Shown here: positions 20,303-29,454 of the stretch, piece after piece
How the letters are laid out: every line of letters starts with the position of its first letter
How positions within the stretch are numbered: position 1 is the stretch's first letter
Assembly: GCF_021729135.1 (NCBI RefSeq)
Contig: NZ_JAJTWW010000001.1
Location: 310,001-374,000 of the forward strand
From: Brevibacterium daeguense
GTDB taxonomy: Bacteria; Actinomycetota; Actinomycetes; Actinomycetales; Brevibacteriaceae
DNA: 64,000 nt
Direction: 5' to 3'
Notes under the pieces: model-generated
Told to the model about the DNA's origin: nothing
The model's database searches: none
What the model saw: only the letters and a program-made list of their open reading frames with translations
Translations under genes and position numbers: made by a program

Positions 20303-20791
20303 TCAGTCGCCGTTGAGGAAGCGGGAGAAGAAGACGCGGGGGCTGTCCGGACCGCCGTAGTCGGCGATGAGCTCACCCTCGAAGCCCATCGAGGAGTGGA
20401 ACGAGATCGCCTCGGAGTTGTCCTGATCCGCGGTCGCCTGCACCTCTGCGGCGCCCTTCTCGCGCGCCATCTTGATGAACTCAAGGTAGAGGCGGCGTCC
20501 GATGCCCCGGTGCCGGAAGTCCTTCCGCGCCGCGACCAGGTGGACGTAGGCCGGACCTTCCAGCGGGATCACGCCGAGGAGGTAGCCGACGATCTCGTTG
20601 CGGAAGCGGGCCACCAGACCGGAGGCCGCGAACTGGCGGAACCAGTACGGGTCGTGATCATGGCTGAGGTCCCGGTCGCCCCAGAAATCCTTCTGAGCCG
20701 CTACCAGGAAGTCGCGCAGCTCGAGCGCATCGACCTCATCGAGCGGTCGAATACTCACCTGAGAGGCGTCGAAGGTCTGGTTGTCGGCCAA
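20303..20791 (-). CDS. GNAT family N-acetyltransferase
   Basis: A 162-aa single-domain acetyltransferase using acetyl-CoA. The acetyl-CoA-binding motif lies at 'VAARKDFRHRGIGRRLYLEF' (Arg/Gln-x-x-Gly-x-Gly/Ala type) near residues 86-105, followed by 'ISFHSSMGFEGE'. The start is TTG 20791, backed by AAAGGAGG five bases upstream. The substrate is not predictable. No operon partner. Confidence 0.8.
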   Translation of the reverse strand: MADNQTFDASQVSIRPLDEVDALELRDFLVAAQKDFWGDRDLSHDHDPYWFRQFAASGLVARFRNEIVGYLLGVIPLEGPAYVHLVAARKDFRHRGIGRRLYLEFIKMAREKGAAEVQATADQDNSEAISFHSSMGFEGELIADYGGPDSPRVFFSRFLNGD

Positions 20792-20874
20792 GGCTTCCTC
20801 CTTTGAAGCGGAACAGTCACACTCACTCTACGCCGAGTCGAAGGTGATGGGACAACTCCCCTGGGGAGCCGTGA

Positions 20875-20880
20875 CAGGAT
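20875..20880 (+). promoter_or_regulatory. Leaderless-type -10 box for exonuclease III gene
   Basis: CAGGAT ends 7 bases before the ATG at 20888 and no ribosome site is visible, the arrangement of leaderless actinobacterial mRNAs. Confidence 0.35.
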
Positions 20881-20887
20881 AGCAACC

Positions 20888-21733
20888 ATGATTCGAATCG
20901 CAACCGTCAATGTCAATGGAATCCGCGCCGCCTGGCGGAAGGGGATGGGGGACTGGCTGGAGTCGACCGCCGCCGACATCGTCACGCTGCAGGAGGTTCG
21001 GGCCGGCAACGACATCGCCGAGGGCATCCTCGAGCCCTCCGGACACCATGTGTACAGTGCCGACGCCGAGGCCAAGGGACGTGCCGGAGTCGCCGTCATC
21101 TCCCGGCAGCCCGCAGCCGCGGTGCGGATCGGCATCGGCGATGAGTACTTCGATCGGTCCGGCCGCTGGATCGAGACGGACTACGTGCTGGCCGATGGCA
21201 CCACGCTGACGGTGGTGTCGGCCTACGTCCACTCCGGCGAGGCCGGGACTCCCAAGCAGGACGACAAGTACCGCTTCCTCGACGGCATGCTCACCCGGCT
21301 GCCGGAGCTGCGCGAGCACGCGGACCATGCGATCGTGACCGGGGACCTCAATGTGGGGCACACCGAGCTCGACATCAAGAACTGGAAGGCCAACCAGAAG
21401 AAGGCCGGCTTCCTGCCCGAGGAGCGCGCCTACTTCGACCGCTTCCTCGGCGAGCTCGGCTGGGTCGACGTGCACCGGAAGCTGTCCGGAGAGATGGCGG
21501 GTCCCTACACGTGGTGGTCCATGCGGGGCAAAGCCTTCGACAACGACGCCGGATGGCGCATCGACTATCAGCTGGCGACGCCCGAGCTGGCGGCCACGGC
21601 CGCGTCGGCGAGGGTGGACCGGGCCGATTCGTGGGCGGAGCGGTGGAGCGATCACGCCCCGCTCGTCATCGACTACCAGATGGTGATGGTCAGGTCCGGG
21701 GCCGAGGCGACGGTCACCGCGGCAGCGGACTGA
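20888..21733 (+). CDS. xthA: Exodeoxyribonuclease III
   Basis: AP endonuclease and 3' exonuclease of base-excision repair. The 281-aa EEP-fold protein has 'VNVNGIRAAWRKG' at the start, the metal-binding Glu in 'VTLQEVR' near residue 37, 'TGDLNVGHTELDIKN' near residues 153-167, 'WRIDYQLAT' and the catalytic His in 'RWSDHAPLVIDY'. It is convergent with the cstA group. Confidence 0.93.
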   Translation: MIRIATVNVNGIRAAWRKGMGDWLESTAADIVTLQEVRAGNDIAEGILEPSGHHVYSADAEAKGRAGVAVISRQPAAAVRIGIGDEYFDRSGRWIETDYVLADGTTLTVVSAYVHSGEAGTPKQDDKYRFLDGMLTRLPELREHADHAIVTGDLNVGHTELDIKNWKANQKKAGFLPEERAYFDRFLGELGWVDVHRKLSGEMAGPYTWWSMRGKAFDNDAGWRIDYQLATPELAATAASARVDRADSWAERWSDHAPLVIDYQMVMVRSGAEATVTAAAD

Positions 21734-21740
21734 CCCGCGC

Positions 21741-21947
21741 TCAGCAGCAGCGCGTCTGCGGGTTGCGGTCCTGGGCGTCGGTCACGTCGCGCCAGAACGC
21801 GCGCTCGGCCATCGCACCCTCACGCGTGCCGTGCCGCCGCTCGTACGACGCGAGGTAGTGCTGATACGCGTTCTCGCCCATCAGCTCCTTGAGGTACCAG
21901 TGGACCGCGCGGAACGGAGCGGCTAGGCGCGCGACCGCGGCGCTCAT
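21741..21947 (-). CDS. YbdD/YjiX family small protein
   Basis: A 68-residue protein of the DUF466 type that accompanies CstA-family transporters. The ATG at 21947 overlaps the cstA stop (ATGA), so the two are translationally coupled. 'YLKELMGENAYQHYLASYER' near residues 18-37 and 'RDRNPQTRCC'-like ending (actual DAQDRNPQTRCC) fit the family. In E. coli the counterparts YbdD and YjiX are needed for CstA and BtsT pyruvate uptake. Confidence 0.88.
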   Translation of the reverse strand: MSAAVARLAAPFRAVHWYLKELMGENAYQHYLASYERRHGTREGAMAERAFWRDVTDAQDRNPQTRCC

Positions 21948-24181
21948 GCCTGCCCCGTCCGCTGGACGGCAGCGGGCTCCAGCGCATCCCACTGCTCCTT
22001 GACCTGCTTCTCGGCCGAAGTCATGATCAGGCCCTTGGGCGCGAACATCCGGGACGGCTGGAACGGCTCCTCCGTGGTCGGCAGCGGGCCCTTCGCCGTG
22101 ATCGACTTGTAGGCCGCCCACAGCGCCATCACCACGACCATGAGGACGATGACGGCGAACACGATCGACAGGGTGCCCTGGATGAACGTGTTCCGGACCA
22201 CTGCCTGCATGGCCGCGGCGCCTTCGGTGGTGCCCAGGGAGGTCTCACCGGCGGCCAGCGCATCGCGGTAGGCGAAGTGCTGAGCCCAGTAGCCGAGCTT
22301 CGGATCCGAGGAGAAGATCTTCTGCCAGGATGCGGTCATGGTCACGGCCAGGTCCCAGGCCAGCGGGATGCCCGGTATCCACGCCCATTTGGCCAGACCC
22401 ATCTTGCAGACGAGGGCGAACACCACCGCCAGTGCGATCGCCGCCAGCAGCTGATTGGAGATGCCGAACAGCGGGAACAGTGTGTTGATGCCTCCCAGCG
22501 GGTCGGTGACGCCCATCAGCAGGATCGATCCCCACGCGCCGACCATGACCGCGGTGGTGATCCAGGCGCCGACGTTCCACGAGGGATCGCGGAACCTCGG
22601 GACGAAGTTGCCGATCGCGTCGCCGAGCATGAAGCGGGCCACCCGGGTGCCGGCGTCGATGGTCGTGAGGATGAACAGCGCCTCGAACATCACCGCGAAG
22701 TGGTACCAGAAGGACATCATCGCCTGGCCGCCGAAGACGTTGCCCAGGATCTGCGCCATTCCCATCGCCAGGGTCGGCGCCCCTCCGGTGCGGGAGACGA
22801 TCGACTCCTCGCCGACCAGCACAGCCTGGTTCTCGAGGAATTCCGGAGAGGTCTGCACCCCGGTCATGCCGAGCTGGTTGTTGATGAAGTCCGCCGCGCC
22901 CTGGGCGGTGCCGCCGGTGAGCGGTTCGGCGGCATTCATGGCGAAGTACAGGCCCTTGTCCAGGCAGACCGCGGCGACCAGCGCCATGATCGCGACGAAG
23001 GACTCCATGAGCATTCCGCCGTAGCCGATCAGGCGTGCCTGGCTCTCCTTCTCGATGAGCTTCGGGGTGGTGCCCGAGGAGATCAGCGCATGGAAGCCGG
23101 ACAGTGCCCCACAGGCGATCGTGATGAACAGGAACGGGAACAGGGCACCCGCAAAGGCCGGGCCGTCCGTGTTGGAGGCGAACTCGGTGACGGCCGGCAT
23201 CTGCACCGTCGGATTGACGATGACGATGCCGACGGCAAGCAGCAGGATGGTGCCGATCTTCATGAAGGTCGACAGGTAGTCGCGCGGAGCCAGCAGGATC
23301 CACACCGGCAGCACTGCGGCGAAGAAGCCGTAGATCATCAGGCACCAGGCCAGGGTGGTCTTCTCCAGGTGGAAGACCTCCGACCAGAACGGGTTCTCAT
23401 GCACCCAGCCGCCGGCGATGATCGCGACCACCAGGAGGAAGACGCCGATCACCGAGGTCTCGACGACCTTGCCGGGCCGGATGTAGCGCATGTAGACGCC
23501 CATGAGGACGGCGATCGGAATCGTCATCGCGATCGAGAAGACGCCCCAGGGGCTCTCAGCCAGCGCGTTGATGATGACGATGCCGAGGACGGCGATGAGG
23601 ATCACCATGATGAGCAGGATGCCGATCGAGGCGATGATTCCGCCGACCTTGCCCAGCTCGTCACGGGCCATCTGTCCCAGGGAGCGGCCATTGCGGCGCA
23701 TCGAGAAGTACAGCACCATGAAGTCCTGGACCGCGCCGGCGAAGATCACGCCGAAGATGATCCAGAGGGTTCCGGGCAGGTATCCCATCTGGGCGGCGAG
23801 GACCGGTCCGACCAGCGGTCCGGCGCCGGAGATCGCAGCGAAGTGATGGCCGAACAGGACCCGGCGGTCCGTCGGCGTGAAGTCGCGGCCGTTGTCCTTG
23901 AGCTCGGCTGGAGTCGCCCGGCGAGGATCAGGACGGCAGACCTTCGCCTCGACGAACCTGGCGTAGAACCGGAAGGCGATGAGGTAGCTGCCGACTGCAG
24001 CGGCGACGAACCAGCTTGCGCTCAGGTCCTCGCCGCGGACGAAGGCCACCATGATCCAGCCGATCGCGGCGATGATGGCGATGGCGACCCAGAGGACGAT
24101 CTTCGCCGGAGTCCACTTGGGTCTCTCGACGACCGCTACCGGCGGCAGGTCCTCATCGGTCTTGATGAACTCAACCGACAT
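21944..24181 (-). CDS. cstA: Carbon starvation protein A / pyruvate transporter family
   Basis: Multi-pass membrane protein of the CstA family, linked to peptide or pyruvate uptake during carbon limitation. I start at ATG 24181 (745 aa) with an AAGGAGCAGAG ribosome site; the longer upstream frame lacks support. About 17-18 hydrophobic segments are visible, with 'FGHHFAAISGAGPLVGPVLA' near residues 116-135 and 'FEALFILTTIDAGTRVARF' near residues 498-516 as family signatures. Coupled to the small YbdD-like gene. A CRP-like site lies upstream. Confidence 0.93.
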   Translation of the reverse strand: MSVEFIKTDEDLPPVAVVERPKWTPAKIVLWVAIAIIAAIGWIMVAFVRGEDLSASWFVAAAVGSYLIAFRFYARFVEAKVCRPDPRRATPAELKDNGRDFTPTDRRVLFGHHFAAISGAGPLVGPVLAAQMGYLPGTLWIIFGVIFAGAVQDFMVLYFSMRRNGRSLGQMARDELGKVGGIIASIGILLIMVILIAVLGIVIINALAESPWGVFSIAMTIPIAVLMGVYMRYIRPGKVVETSVIGVFLLVVAIIAGGWVHENPFWSEVFHLEKTTLAWCLMIYGFFAAVLPVWILLAPRDYLSTFMKIGTILLLAVGIVIVNPTVQMPAVTEFASNTDGPAFAGALFPFLFITIACGALSGFHALISSGTTPKLIEKESQARLIGYGGMLMESFVAIMALVAAVCLDKGLYFAMNAAEPLTGGTAQGAADFINNQLGMTGVQTSPEFLENQAVLVGEESIVSRTGGAPTLAMGMAQILGNVFGGQAMMSFWYHFAVMFEALFILTTIDAGTRVARFMLGDAIGNFVPRFRDPSWNVGAWITTAVMVGAWGSILLMGVTDPLGGINTLFPLFGISNQLLAAIALAVVFALVCKMGLAKWAWIPGIPLAWDLAVTMTASWQKIFSSDPKLGYWAQHFAYRDALAAGETSLGTTEGAAAMQAVVRNTFIQGTLSIVFAVIVLMVVVMALWAAYKSITAKGPLPTTEEPFQPSRMFAPKGLIMTSAEKQVKEQWDALEPAAVQRTGQA

Positions 24182-24312
24182 CTCTGCTCCTTGTACTCGA
24201 AGGGTATGGGCTGGCGTGCTGCACGGAGTCGTCTTCGACTGTCGATGACCGCCCGCCGGTCCGGCGTGGGAGCTCACTGCCCCCTGCCTCGACCGGCGCG
24301 TCGGCCGGGAAG

Positions 24313-24358
24313 TGCATCACACTTTCCTGACAACCAATCAAGAGTGATGCATAGCACA
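24313..24358. promoter_or_regulatory. Inverted repeat and CRP/GlxR-like site in cstA-trpS spacer
   Basis: The 343-bp divergent spacer (24182-24524) has no gene. It holds an 11/12-matching inverted repeat, TGCATCACACTT (24313-24324) with AAGAGTGATGCA (24340-24351). Overlapping it, AGTGATGCATAGCACA (24343-24358) matches 8 of 10 fixed positions of the TGTGA-N6-TCACA CRP/GlxR consensus. Carbon-starvation control of cstA is a natural role. GGCAGTC/GACTGCC (24378-24402) is a further inverted repeat. Confidence 0.45.
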
Positions 24359-24427
24359 CTTGTCTGTCCACTCGGAAGGCAGTCTGCCGGTCTTTGACTG
24401 CCGAACCGTTATATTCCGGCTCGCCGG

Positions 24428-24495
24428 CCGCCTCCGGAACGGGCCCACCCCGCCGCTGCGACCGCCTCGGGAACGGGCCCACCCCGCCGCTGCGG
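24428..24495 (+). repeat. 34-bp tandem duplication upstream of trpS
   Basis: Two adjacent 34-bp units (24428-24461 and 24462-24495) differ at two positions, and a partial third unit follows. Each contains the 17-mer also seen in the adk leader. It lies in the presumed trpS leader. Confidence 0.85.
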
Positions 24496-24524
24496 TCGCC
24501 TGGGACGATGGCAGAATGGAGCGC

Positions 24525-25538
24525 ATGACGATTTCCGAACTGCAGACCCAATCCCGCTCCCTTTCGGGGATCCAGGCGACCTCGGATTCCCTCCACCTGG
24601 GCAACTACATCGGGGCGCTGCAGCAGTTCGTCGAGCAGCAGGACACCCACGACGCGTTCTTCTTCATCGCCAATATGCACGCGATCACCGTGGAGCAGGA
24701 TCCCACCGAGCTGCGCGACCGGACGCTGCGCACGGCCGCCCAGTTCCTGGGTGCGGGGCTGGACCCGGAGAAGTCCACGATCTTCGTGCAGTCGCACATT
24801 CCTGCCCATGCTCAGCTGTCGTGGGTCCTCGAATGCCTCACCGGCCTGGGCGAGGCGCAGCGGATGACGCAGTTCAAGGACAAGGCCGGCAAGAACGAGC
24901 ACGTGTCCCTCGGACTGCTGACCTACCCTGCGCTGATGGCCGCCGACATCCTGCTCTACCAGGCCGATGTCGTCCCGGTGGGCGAGGATCAGCGGCAGCA
25001 TCTGGAGCTCACACGCAACCTCGCGGAGAGGTTCAACCATCGCTACGGCCAGACCTTCACGGTCCCGGAGCCGGGCATCCTCAAGGAGACCGCGAAGATC
25101 TACGACCTGCAGGACCCGACCGCCAAGATGTCGAAGTCGGCGCCGTCGCCGGCCGGCCGCATCGACATCCTCGATGAGCCCAAGGTGCTCGCCAAGAAGT
25201 TCAAGTCGGCGGTCACGGACAATGACACCGTCATCGCCTACGACCCGGAGGGGAAGCCGGGTGTGTCGAACCTGCTGACGATCTACTCCGCGTTCTCCGG
25301 CACCCCGATCCCGGGTGTCGTGGCGGAGTTCGACGGCAAGATGTACGGCCACCTCAAGGTGGCGCTCGCCGACCTTGCGGTGGAGTCGCTGCGTCCCGTG
25401 CGGGAGCGCACCCAGGAGCTGCTGAACGACCCGGCGGAGCTCGCCCGGATGCTCCACATCGGGGCCGACAAGGCTGCGGCGATCGCGGAGACCACGATCA
25501 GGGAAGTGTACGAGCGTGTTGGATTCCTCTCCCGCTGA
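24525..25538 (+). CDS. trpS: Tryptophanyl-tRNA synthetase
   Basis: Class I synthetase charging tRNA-Trp. ATG 24525 gives 337 aa with GGAG just upstream; ATG 24516 is an alternative. The HIGH-type motif is 'SLHLGNYIG' near residues 22-30 and the KMSKS loop is 'AKMSKSAPS' near residue 200. '[20 protein letters not shown]' near residues 112-131 matches the family. It overlaps the next gene by 23 bases. Confidence 0.96.
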   Translation: MTISELQTQSRSLSGIQATSDSLHLGNYIGALQQFVEQQDTHDAFFFIANMHAITVEQDPTELRDRTLRTAAQFLGAGLDPEKSTIFVQSHIPAHAQLSWVLECLTGLGEAQRMTQFKDKAGKNEHVSLGLLTYPALMAADILLYQADVVPVGEDQRQHLELTRNLAERFNHRYGQTFTVPEPGILKETAKIYDLQDPTAKMSKSAPSPAGRIDILDEPKVLAKKFKSAVTDNDTVIAYDPEGKPGVSNLLTIYSAFSGTPIPGVVAEFDGKMYGHLKVALADLAVESLRPVRERTQELLNDPAELARMLHIGADKAAAIAETTIREVYERVGFLSR

Positions 25539-26118
25539 TTCCTTCGGCCCCAGGTGGGGCGCCTCGCCCGACGCCCCTGCGGTGCCGACCCCCGACGAGA
25601 ACGGGATGGTGTCGATCGGGATCACCCTCGACGTGCCCGAACCCTTCGCGACCACGCTGCGCGAGGCCCGGCTGCGCTTCGGCGATGAGCGCGGCGAGTC
25701 CGTCCCGACCCATATCACCCTGGTCCCGCCCATGGAGATCCCGGTCGAATCCACACCCGGCGTGCGCGGACACGTCAGGGCGGTGGCCAACGAGACCTCG
25801 CCGTTCGTCATCCAGCTGCGCGGGACGGGCACATTCCTGCCGACCTCGCCCGTGGTGTTCATCGCCGTCTCCCGCGGGATCTCCGAGTGCCAGACGCTGT
25901 CGGAGCGGCTGCGCCATGGAGTCCTCAACCAGGCGCTCGCGTACCCGTACCACCCGCACGTCACCATCGCCCAGGAGCTGCCCGAGGAAGCCCTCGAGCA
26001 GGCCTACCAGGAGGCGGCGCAGTTCACTGCCCGCTTCATGGTGCACGGGTTCGGGGTGTACTTCCACGACGAAGGCGGACGCTGGCAGCTGTTCGACCGA
26101 GTGCCGTTCGGGCCCTGA
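25516..26118 (+). CDS. 2H phosphoesterase / 2'-5' RNA ligase family protein
   Basis: A 200-aa protein with the two HxT motifs of the 2H superfamily: 'PTHITLVPP' near residues 63-71 and 'YHPHVTIAQ' near residues 145-153. Members cyclise or hydrolyse 2',3'-phosphates on RNA or small nucleotides; the true substrate here is unknown. GTG 25516 lies inside trpS, so the pair is probably co-translated. No membrane segment. Confidence 0.82.
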   Translation: MLDSSPADSFGPRWGASPDAPAVPTPDENGMVSIGITLDVPEPFATTLREARLRFGDERGESVPTHITLVPPMEIPVESTPGVRGHVRAVANETSPFVIQLRGTGTFLPTSPVVFIAVSRGISECQTLSERLRHGVLNQALAYPYHPHVTIAQELPEEALEQAYQEAAQFTARFMVHGFGVYFHDEGGRWQLFDRVPFGP

Positions 26119-26174
26119 GGCCGTCCGGCCGAGTCGAGAGGCAGCGCATCCGGACTGCATGCGAGAATGCAGGA

Positions 26175-27215
26175 GTGGCTAAGAACCAGAATCCGCGCAA
26201 TCTCGCCCCCGAGGTCCTGCACACCGCCGCCCGCTGGGAGGACCGCTACCACGAGTGGGCGCGGGAGAAGGCCCTTCGCCGGGGCTGGAAGCGCACCGTG
26301 CTGGCCTATGACTCCTACGGCGGCGAGACCAGCATCAGGGTGCTCGCGCGTGCCGTCCTGACGAAGACCGGTCATCCGGCAGCCGACACCAAGGCGAGCA
26401 TCAGGGGCTGGCGCTCGTTCGGCAACGTCCCGCTGTCGAACGACACCGCTTGGGTGCGGGTCAACGGCGCCGAGCACATGGTGACCGCCGACCGCGGCGG
26501 CATCGTCGACGCGGTGATCCCCGGTGACTTCGCGCCGGGCACCGTCGAGATCGAGATGTGGACCGACGACTCGCTGGTCGCCTCGGCGACGGTGCGGATC
26601 ATCGGCCAGGAGCAGACCTTCGGAATCGTCTCCGACATCGACGACACGGTCATGGTGACCGCGCTGCCGCGACCCATGCTGGCTGCGTGGAACACCTTCG
26701 TGCTCGACGAGCACGCCCGGTCTCCGGTCGCCGGAATGGCTGTCCTCTATGACCGACTCATCTACATGCGGCCGAACTCGCCGATCATCTACCTGTCGAC
26801 CGGGGCATGGAATGTCGCGCCGACCCTCAAGCGGTTCCTGAGCCGGAACCTGTATCCGGAGGGTCCGCTGCTGCTCACCGACTGGGGGCCGACCGCCACG
26901 CGGGCCTTCCGCTCCGGGCAGGAGCACAAGCGGTCCACCCTGGAGCGGCTGGCACGGGAGTTCCCGCACATGAAGTGGCTGCTCGTCGGTGACGACGGAC
27001 AGCACGATGAGGATATCTACGGGGAGTTCGTCGAGAACCACCCCGACAACGTCGCCGCCGTTGCCATCCGCCAGCTCACGGTGGGGGAGGCGGTGTGGGC
27101 CGGTGGACGGTCGAAGTCCGGCGGTCCGGGTCAGGGTGTGCCATGGGTGTACGCCAGCGACGGCGCCGGCCTGGCATCGAAGCTCACCGAGCGCGGGATC
27201 ATCTCCGGCATCTGA
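26175..27215 (+). CDS. App1/DUF2183 family phosphatase
   Basis: A HAD-like protein related to the catalytic domain of yeast App1 phosphatidate phosphatase. GTG 26175 gives 346 aa; the open frame further upstream runs through the previous gene and is a shadow. The DxDDT motif 'GIVSDIDDTVMVTAL' lies near residue 154, 'IYLSTGAWNV' near residue 204 and 'KWLLVGDDGQHDEDIYGEF' near residues 268-286. The N-terminal half may be beta-rich. Physiological substrate unknown. Confidence 0.82.
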   Translation: MAKNQNPRNLAPEVLHTAARWEDRYHEWAREKALRRGWKRTVLAYDSYGGETSIRVLARAVLTKTGHPAADTKASIRGWRSFGNVPLSNDTAWVRVNGAEHMVTADRGGIVDAVIPGDFAPGTVEIEMWTDDSLVASATVRIIGQEQTFGIVSDIDDTVMVTALPRPMLAAWNTFVLDEHARSPVAGMAVLYDRLIYMRPNSPIIYLSTGAWNVAPTLKRFLSRNLYPEGPLLLTDWGPTATRAFRSGQEHKRSTLERLAREFPHMKWLLVGDDGQHDEDIYGEFVENHPDNVAAVAIRQLTVGEAVWAGGRSKSGGPGQGVPWVYASDGAGLASKLTERGIISGI

Positions 27216-27235
27216 ACTCACCCGCGCAGTCGTCT

Positions 27236-27252
27236 CCCGGCCGCCGGCCGGG
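27236..27252. terminator. Small terminator between App1-like gene and D,D-carboxypeptidase
   Basis: A 7-bp GC stem (CCCGGCC/GGCCGGG) with a 3-base loop lies in the 48-bp convergent gap. Confidence 0.4.
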
Positions 27253-27263
27253 TCGCAACCGCC

Positions 27264-28520
27264 CTACCTGCGTGGCCCTGCCGGCCGCCGCCGCGCGTGC
27301 GGGCGGCGGAGCACCACCCACAGGGCCACGCCGACGAGCAGGACGACCGCCGCCAGGCCGAACATCAGGAGCGGACCAGCCATCGGCTCCTCCTGCGCCG
27401 TGGCCGCCGAGGAGCCGGAGTCCGCGGGTGCCGCGGCCGTCGACGCGGGCGGTTCGGGGCTGGGCCGCGGCTCGAGGACGACAGCGCTGATCGGCTCCGG
27501 CGACTCCTGGTTGAAGGCCCAGTCGATGAGGTCCACCGCCGCCTTCCGGGTGCTGTTCTCCGAGCTCAGCAGCGCAGACACGTAGGTCTTCCCGGAGCGC
27601 TCCACGACGGCGACGAACGAGCCCTTGGCCGCTGTCGTGTAGCCGTTCTTCAACCCGAGGCCGCCGGGCACCTCGCCGGCGACATCGGTGTGGTTCTGGA
27701 TCTGATAGCCGCCGACCTTCTCCCCGGTGTCGGGATTCTCGGCGCCGGGGAAGTCGTAGACCTCGGTCCTTACGATCCCCATCAGGTAGTCGTTCTTCGT
27801 CACGGCGCGGGCGATGATCATCTGGTCGGCCACGGTGGTGACCTGGCCGGGCGCATCCAAGCCCGAGGTGTTGGCCGCCACCGTTCCCGTCAGGCCGAGC
27901 TCGGCGGCCTTGTCGTTCATCAGCTTCACGGCCGCCTCCTGCCCGCCGACTGCGTTTCCGAGGGCGTGCGCGGCGTCGTTGGCGCTCGCCATCAGCAGAG
28001 CGTGGAAGAGATCGTCGATGGTGTACTCGTTCTGCTGCATGAGCCCGACCTTGGTGCCGTCGACGGCCATGTCCTCGAACACCGCCTCGTACTTCTCCTC
28101 CGGGTCGTCGAGTTCGTCGACGAGGGCCAGCGCGGTGAGCAGCTTGATGACCGAGGCGGGAGCGAGCTGGGCGTCGGTGGCGGCGCCGGCGAATATCTCC
28201 CCGGTGTCGAGGTCTCCGACCAGCCACGCCTCGGCGACCGGCTGCGGTGGGGGCCGGCCGTTGCCGAGGTCGGGGGAGACATAGATCGCCTCCGACTCCT
28301 CCGGCCGGGGCTCCTGCTGGGCGAGCACCGTCGAGGGGACCGCGGCCGAGGCGGGGGTGGGCAGGGCCGCCGAGGCGGAGGTGGGCAGGGTGGTTGAGGC
28401 CGGGGTGGGCAGGGTGGTTGAGGCCGGGGTGGGCAGGGCCGCCGAGGCGGGAGCCAGCACCAGCAGGCAGGACACCAGCCATGCCAGCAGTCCGCCAATC
28501 CGAGATCTCATTCGTGTCAC
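27264..28520 (-). CDS. D-alanyl-D-alanine carboxypeptidase, S11 family
   Basis: Penicillin-binding protein trimming the terminal D-Ala of peptidoglycan peptides outside the membrane. The 418-aa product (GTG 28520; ATG 28511 is possible) has a signal peptide (residues 1-28), an 8-residue Pro/Thr repeat linker to about residue 65 and the catalytic domain. Active-site motifs are S123-V-I-K126, S179-A-N181 and K291-N-G in place of the common KTG. A C-terminal membrane segment near residues 380-405 and a basic tail anchor it. Confidence 0.9.
   Translation of the reverse strand: MTRMRSRIGGLLAWLVSCLLVLAPASAALPTPASTTLPTPASTTLPTSASAALPTPASAAVPSTVLAQQEPRPEESEAIYVSPDLGNGRPPPQPVAEAWLVGDLDTGEIFAGAATDAQLAPASVIKLLTALALVDELDDPEEKYEAVFEDMAVDGTKVGLMQQNEYTIDDLFHALLMASANDAAHALGNAVGGQEAAVKLMNDKAAELGLTGTVAANTSGLDAPGQVTTVADQMIIARAVTKNDYLMGIVRTEVYDFPGAENPDTGEKVGGYQIQNHTDVAGEVPGGLGLKNGYTTAAKGSFVAVVERSGKTYVSALLSSENSTRKAAVDLIDWAFNQESPEPISAVVLEPRPSPEPPASTAAAPADSGSSAATAQEEPMAGPLLMFGLAAVVLLVGVALWVVLRRPHARRRPAGPRR
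28357..28452 (-). repeat. 24-bp x 4 tandem repeat in the carboxypeptidase gene
   Basis: Four 24-bp units encode PTPASTTL-type octapeptides right after the signal peptide. Length change here would alter how far the enzyme stands from the membrane. Confidence 0.85.
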
Positions 28521-28572
28521 GGCCTCGATTCTAATCAGTTCACTCGTCCGGCTCTGGCATCCGAGAACGACA

Positions 28573-28604
28573 GAGGACCCGATCCGGAAAAGGATCGGGC
28601 CCTC
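28573..28604 (-). terminator. Terminator after sdhB
   Basis: Stem CCCGATCC (28578-28585) with GGATCGGG (28592-28599), extended by GAGG with CCTC around one mismatch, loop of 6. Read from the minus strand it has TTTT in the loop. It ends the sdh operon. Confidence 0.65.
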
Positions 28605-28656
28605 GTCGGAGGCGGTTGCCGCCGCCTGGCTGCCTGCGAGCAGACCGGCGGGACGA

Positions 28657-29454
28657 TCAGAAGGCGCGCTGCAGGATCGCCTGCCGCACCTCGGTGATCG
28701 CCTGGGTCACCTGGATGCCGCGCGGGCAGGCCTCCGTGCAGTTGAAGGTGGTGCGGCAGCGCCACACGCCTTCCTTGTCGTTGAGGACGTCGAGGCGCAG
28801 ATCACCGCCGTCGTCGCGGCTGTCGAAGATGAAGCGGTGCGCGTTCACGATCGCAGCCGGTCCGAAGTACTGGCCGTCGGTCCAGAACACCGGGCACGAC
28901 GACGTGCACGCAGCGCACAGGATGCACTTGGTGGTGTCGTCGAACCGCTCGCGGTCCTCGGCCGACTGGAGACGCTCCCGCGTGGGCTCCGGTCCGGAGG
29001 TGATGAGGAACGGCATGATCTCGCGGTAGGACTGGAAGAACGGTTCCATGTCCACGATCAGGTCCTTCTCCAGCGGCAGGCCCTTGATCGCCTCGACGAC
29101 GATCGGCTTGTCCGTGTCGAGGTCCTTGAGCAGGGTCTTGCAGGCCAGACGGTTGCGGCCGTTGATCCGCACCGCATCCGAACCGCACACGCCGTGGGCG
29201 CAGGAACGGCGGAAGGACAGGGAGCCGTCGATCTCCCACTTGATCTTGTGCAGGGCGTCGAGCACGCGGTCGGTGCCGTACATGGTGACCTTGTACTCTT
29301 CGAAATGCGGCTCCGAATCCTGCTCCGGGAGGAACCGGGCGATCTGGAAGGTGCATTCGAACGAGGGAATGTCGCCGGCGCCGCCGCCCAGGTGCTCCGG
29401 GATCGCGACCTTGGAGGCCGGCTCTGCGGTGGTGGCTTCGGGGTTGGCTGTCAT
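28657..29454 (-). CDS. sdhB: Succinate dehydrogenase iron-sulfur subunit
   Basis: Passes electrons from SdhA to quinone through three clusters. The 265-aa protein shows the [2Fe-2S] cysteines in 'SCAHGVCGSDAV' and 'LACKTLL', the [4Fe-4S] set in 'CILCAACTSSCPVF', and the [3Fe-4S] set in 'CRTTFNCTEACPRGI'. Its ATG overlaps the sdhA stop by one base. Last gene of sdhCDAB. Confidence 0.97.
   Translation of the reverse strand: MTANPEATTAEPASKVAIPEHLGGGAGDIPSFECTFQIARFLPEQDSEPHFEEYKVTMYGTDRVLDALHKIKWEIDGSLSFRRSCAHGVCGSDAVRINGRNRLACKTLLKDLDTDKPIVVEAIKGLPLEKDLIVDMEPFFQSYREIMPFLITSGPEPTRERLQSAEDRERFDDTTKCILCAACTSSCPVFWTDGQYFGPAAIVNAHRFIFDSRDDGGDLRLDVLNDKEGVWRCRTTFNCTEACPRGIQVTQAITEVRQAILQRAF

Noticed and set aside
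22277..24397. 706-residue plus-strand frame opposite cstA
   Set aside because: It overlaps all of cstA and has an Asp/Gly/Arg/His-rich shadow composition with no motif.
24360..24524. T-box leader for trpS
   Set aside because: No T-box consensus, specifier loop or antiterminator pair was found; the region is tandem repeats and AT-rich promoter-like sequence.
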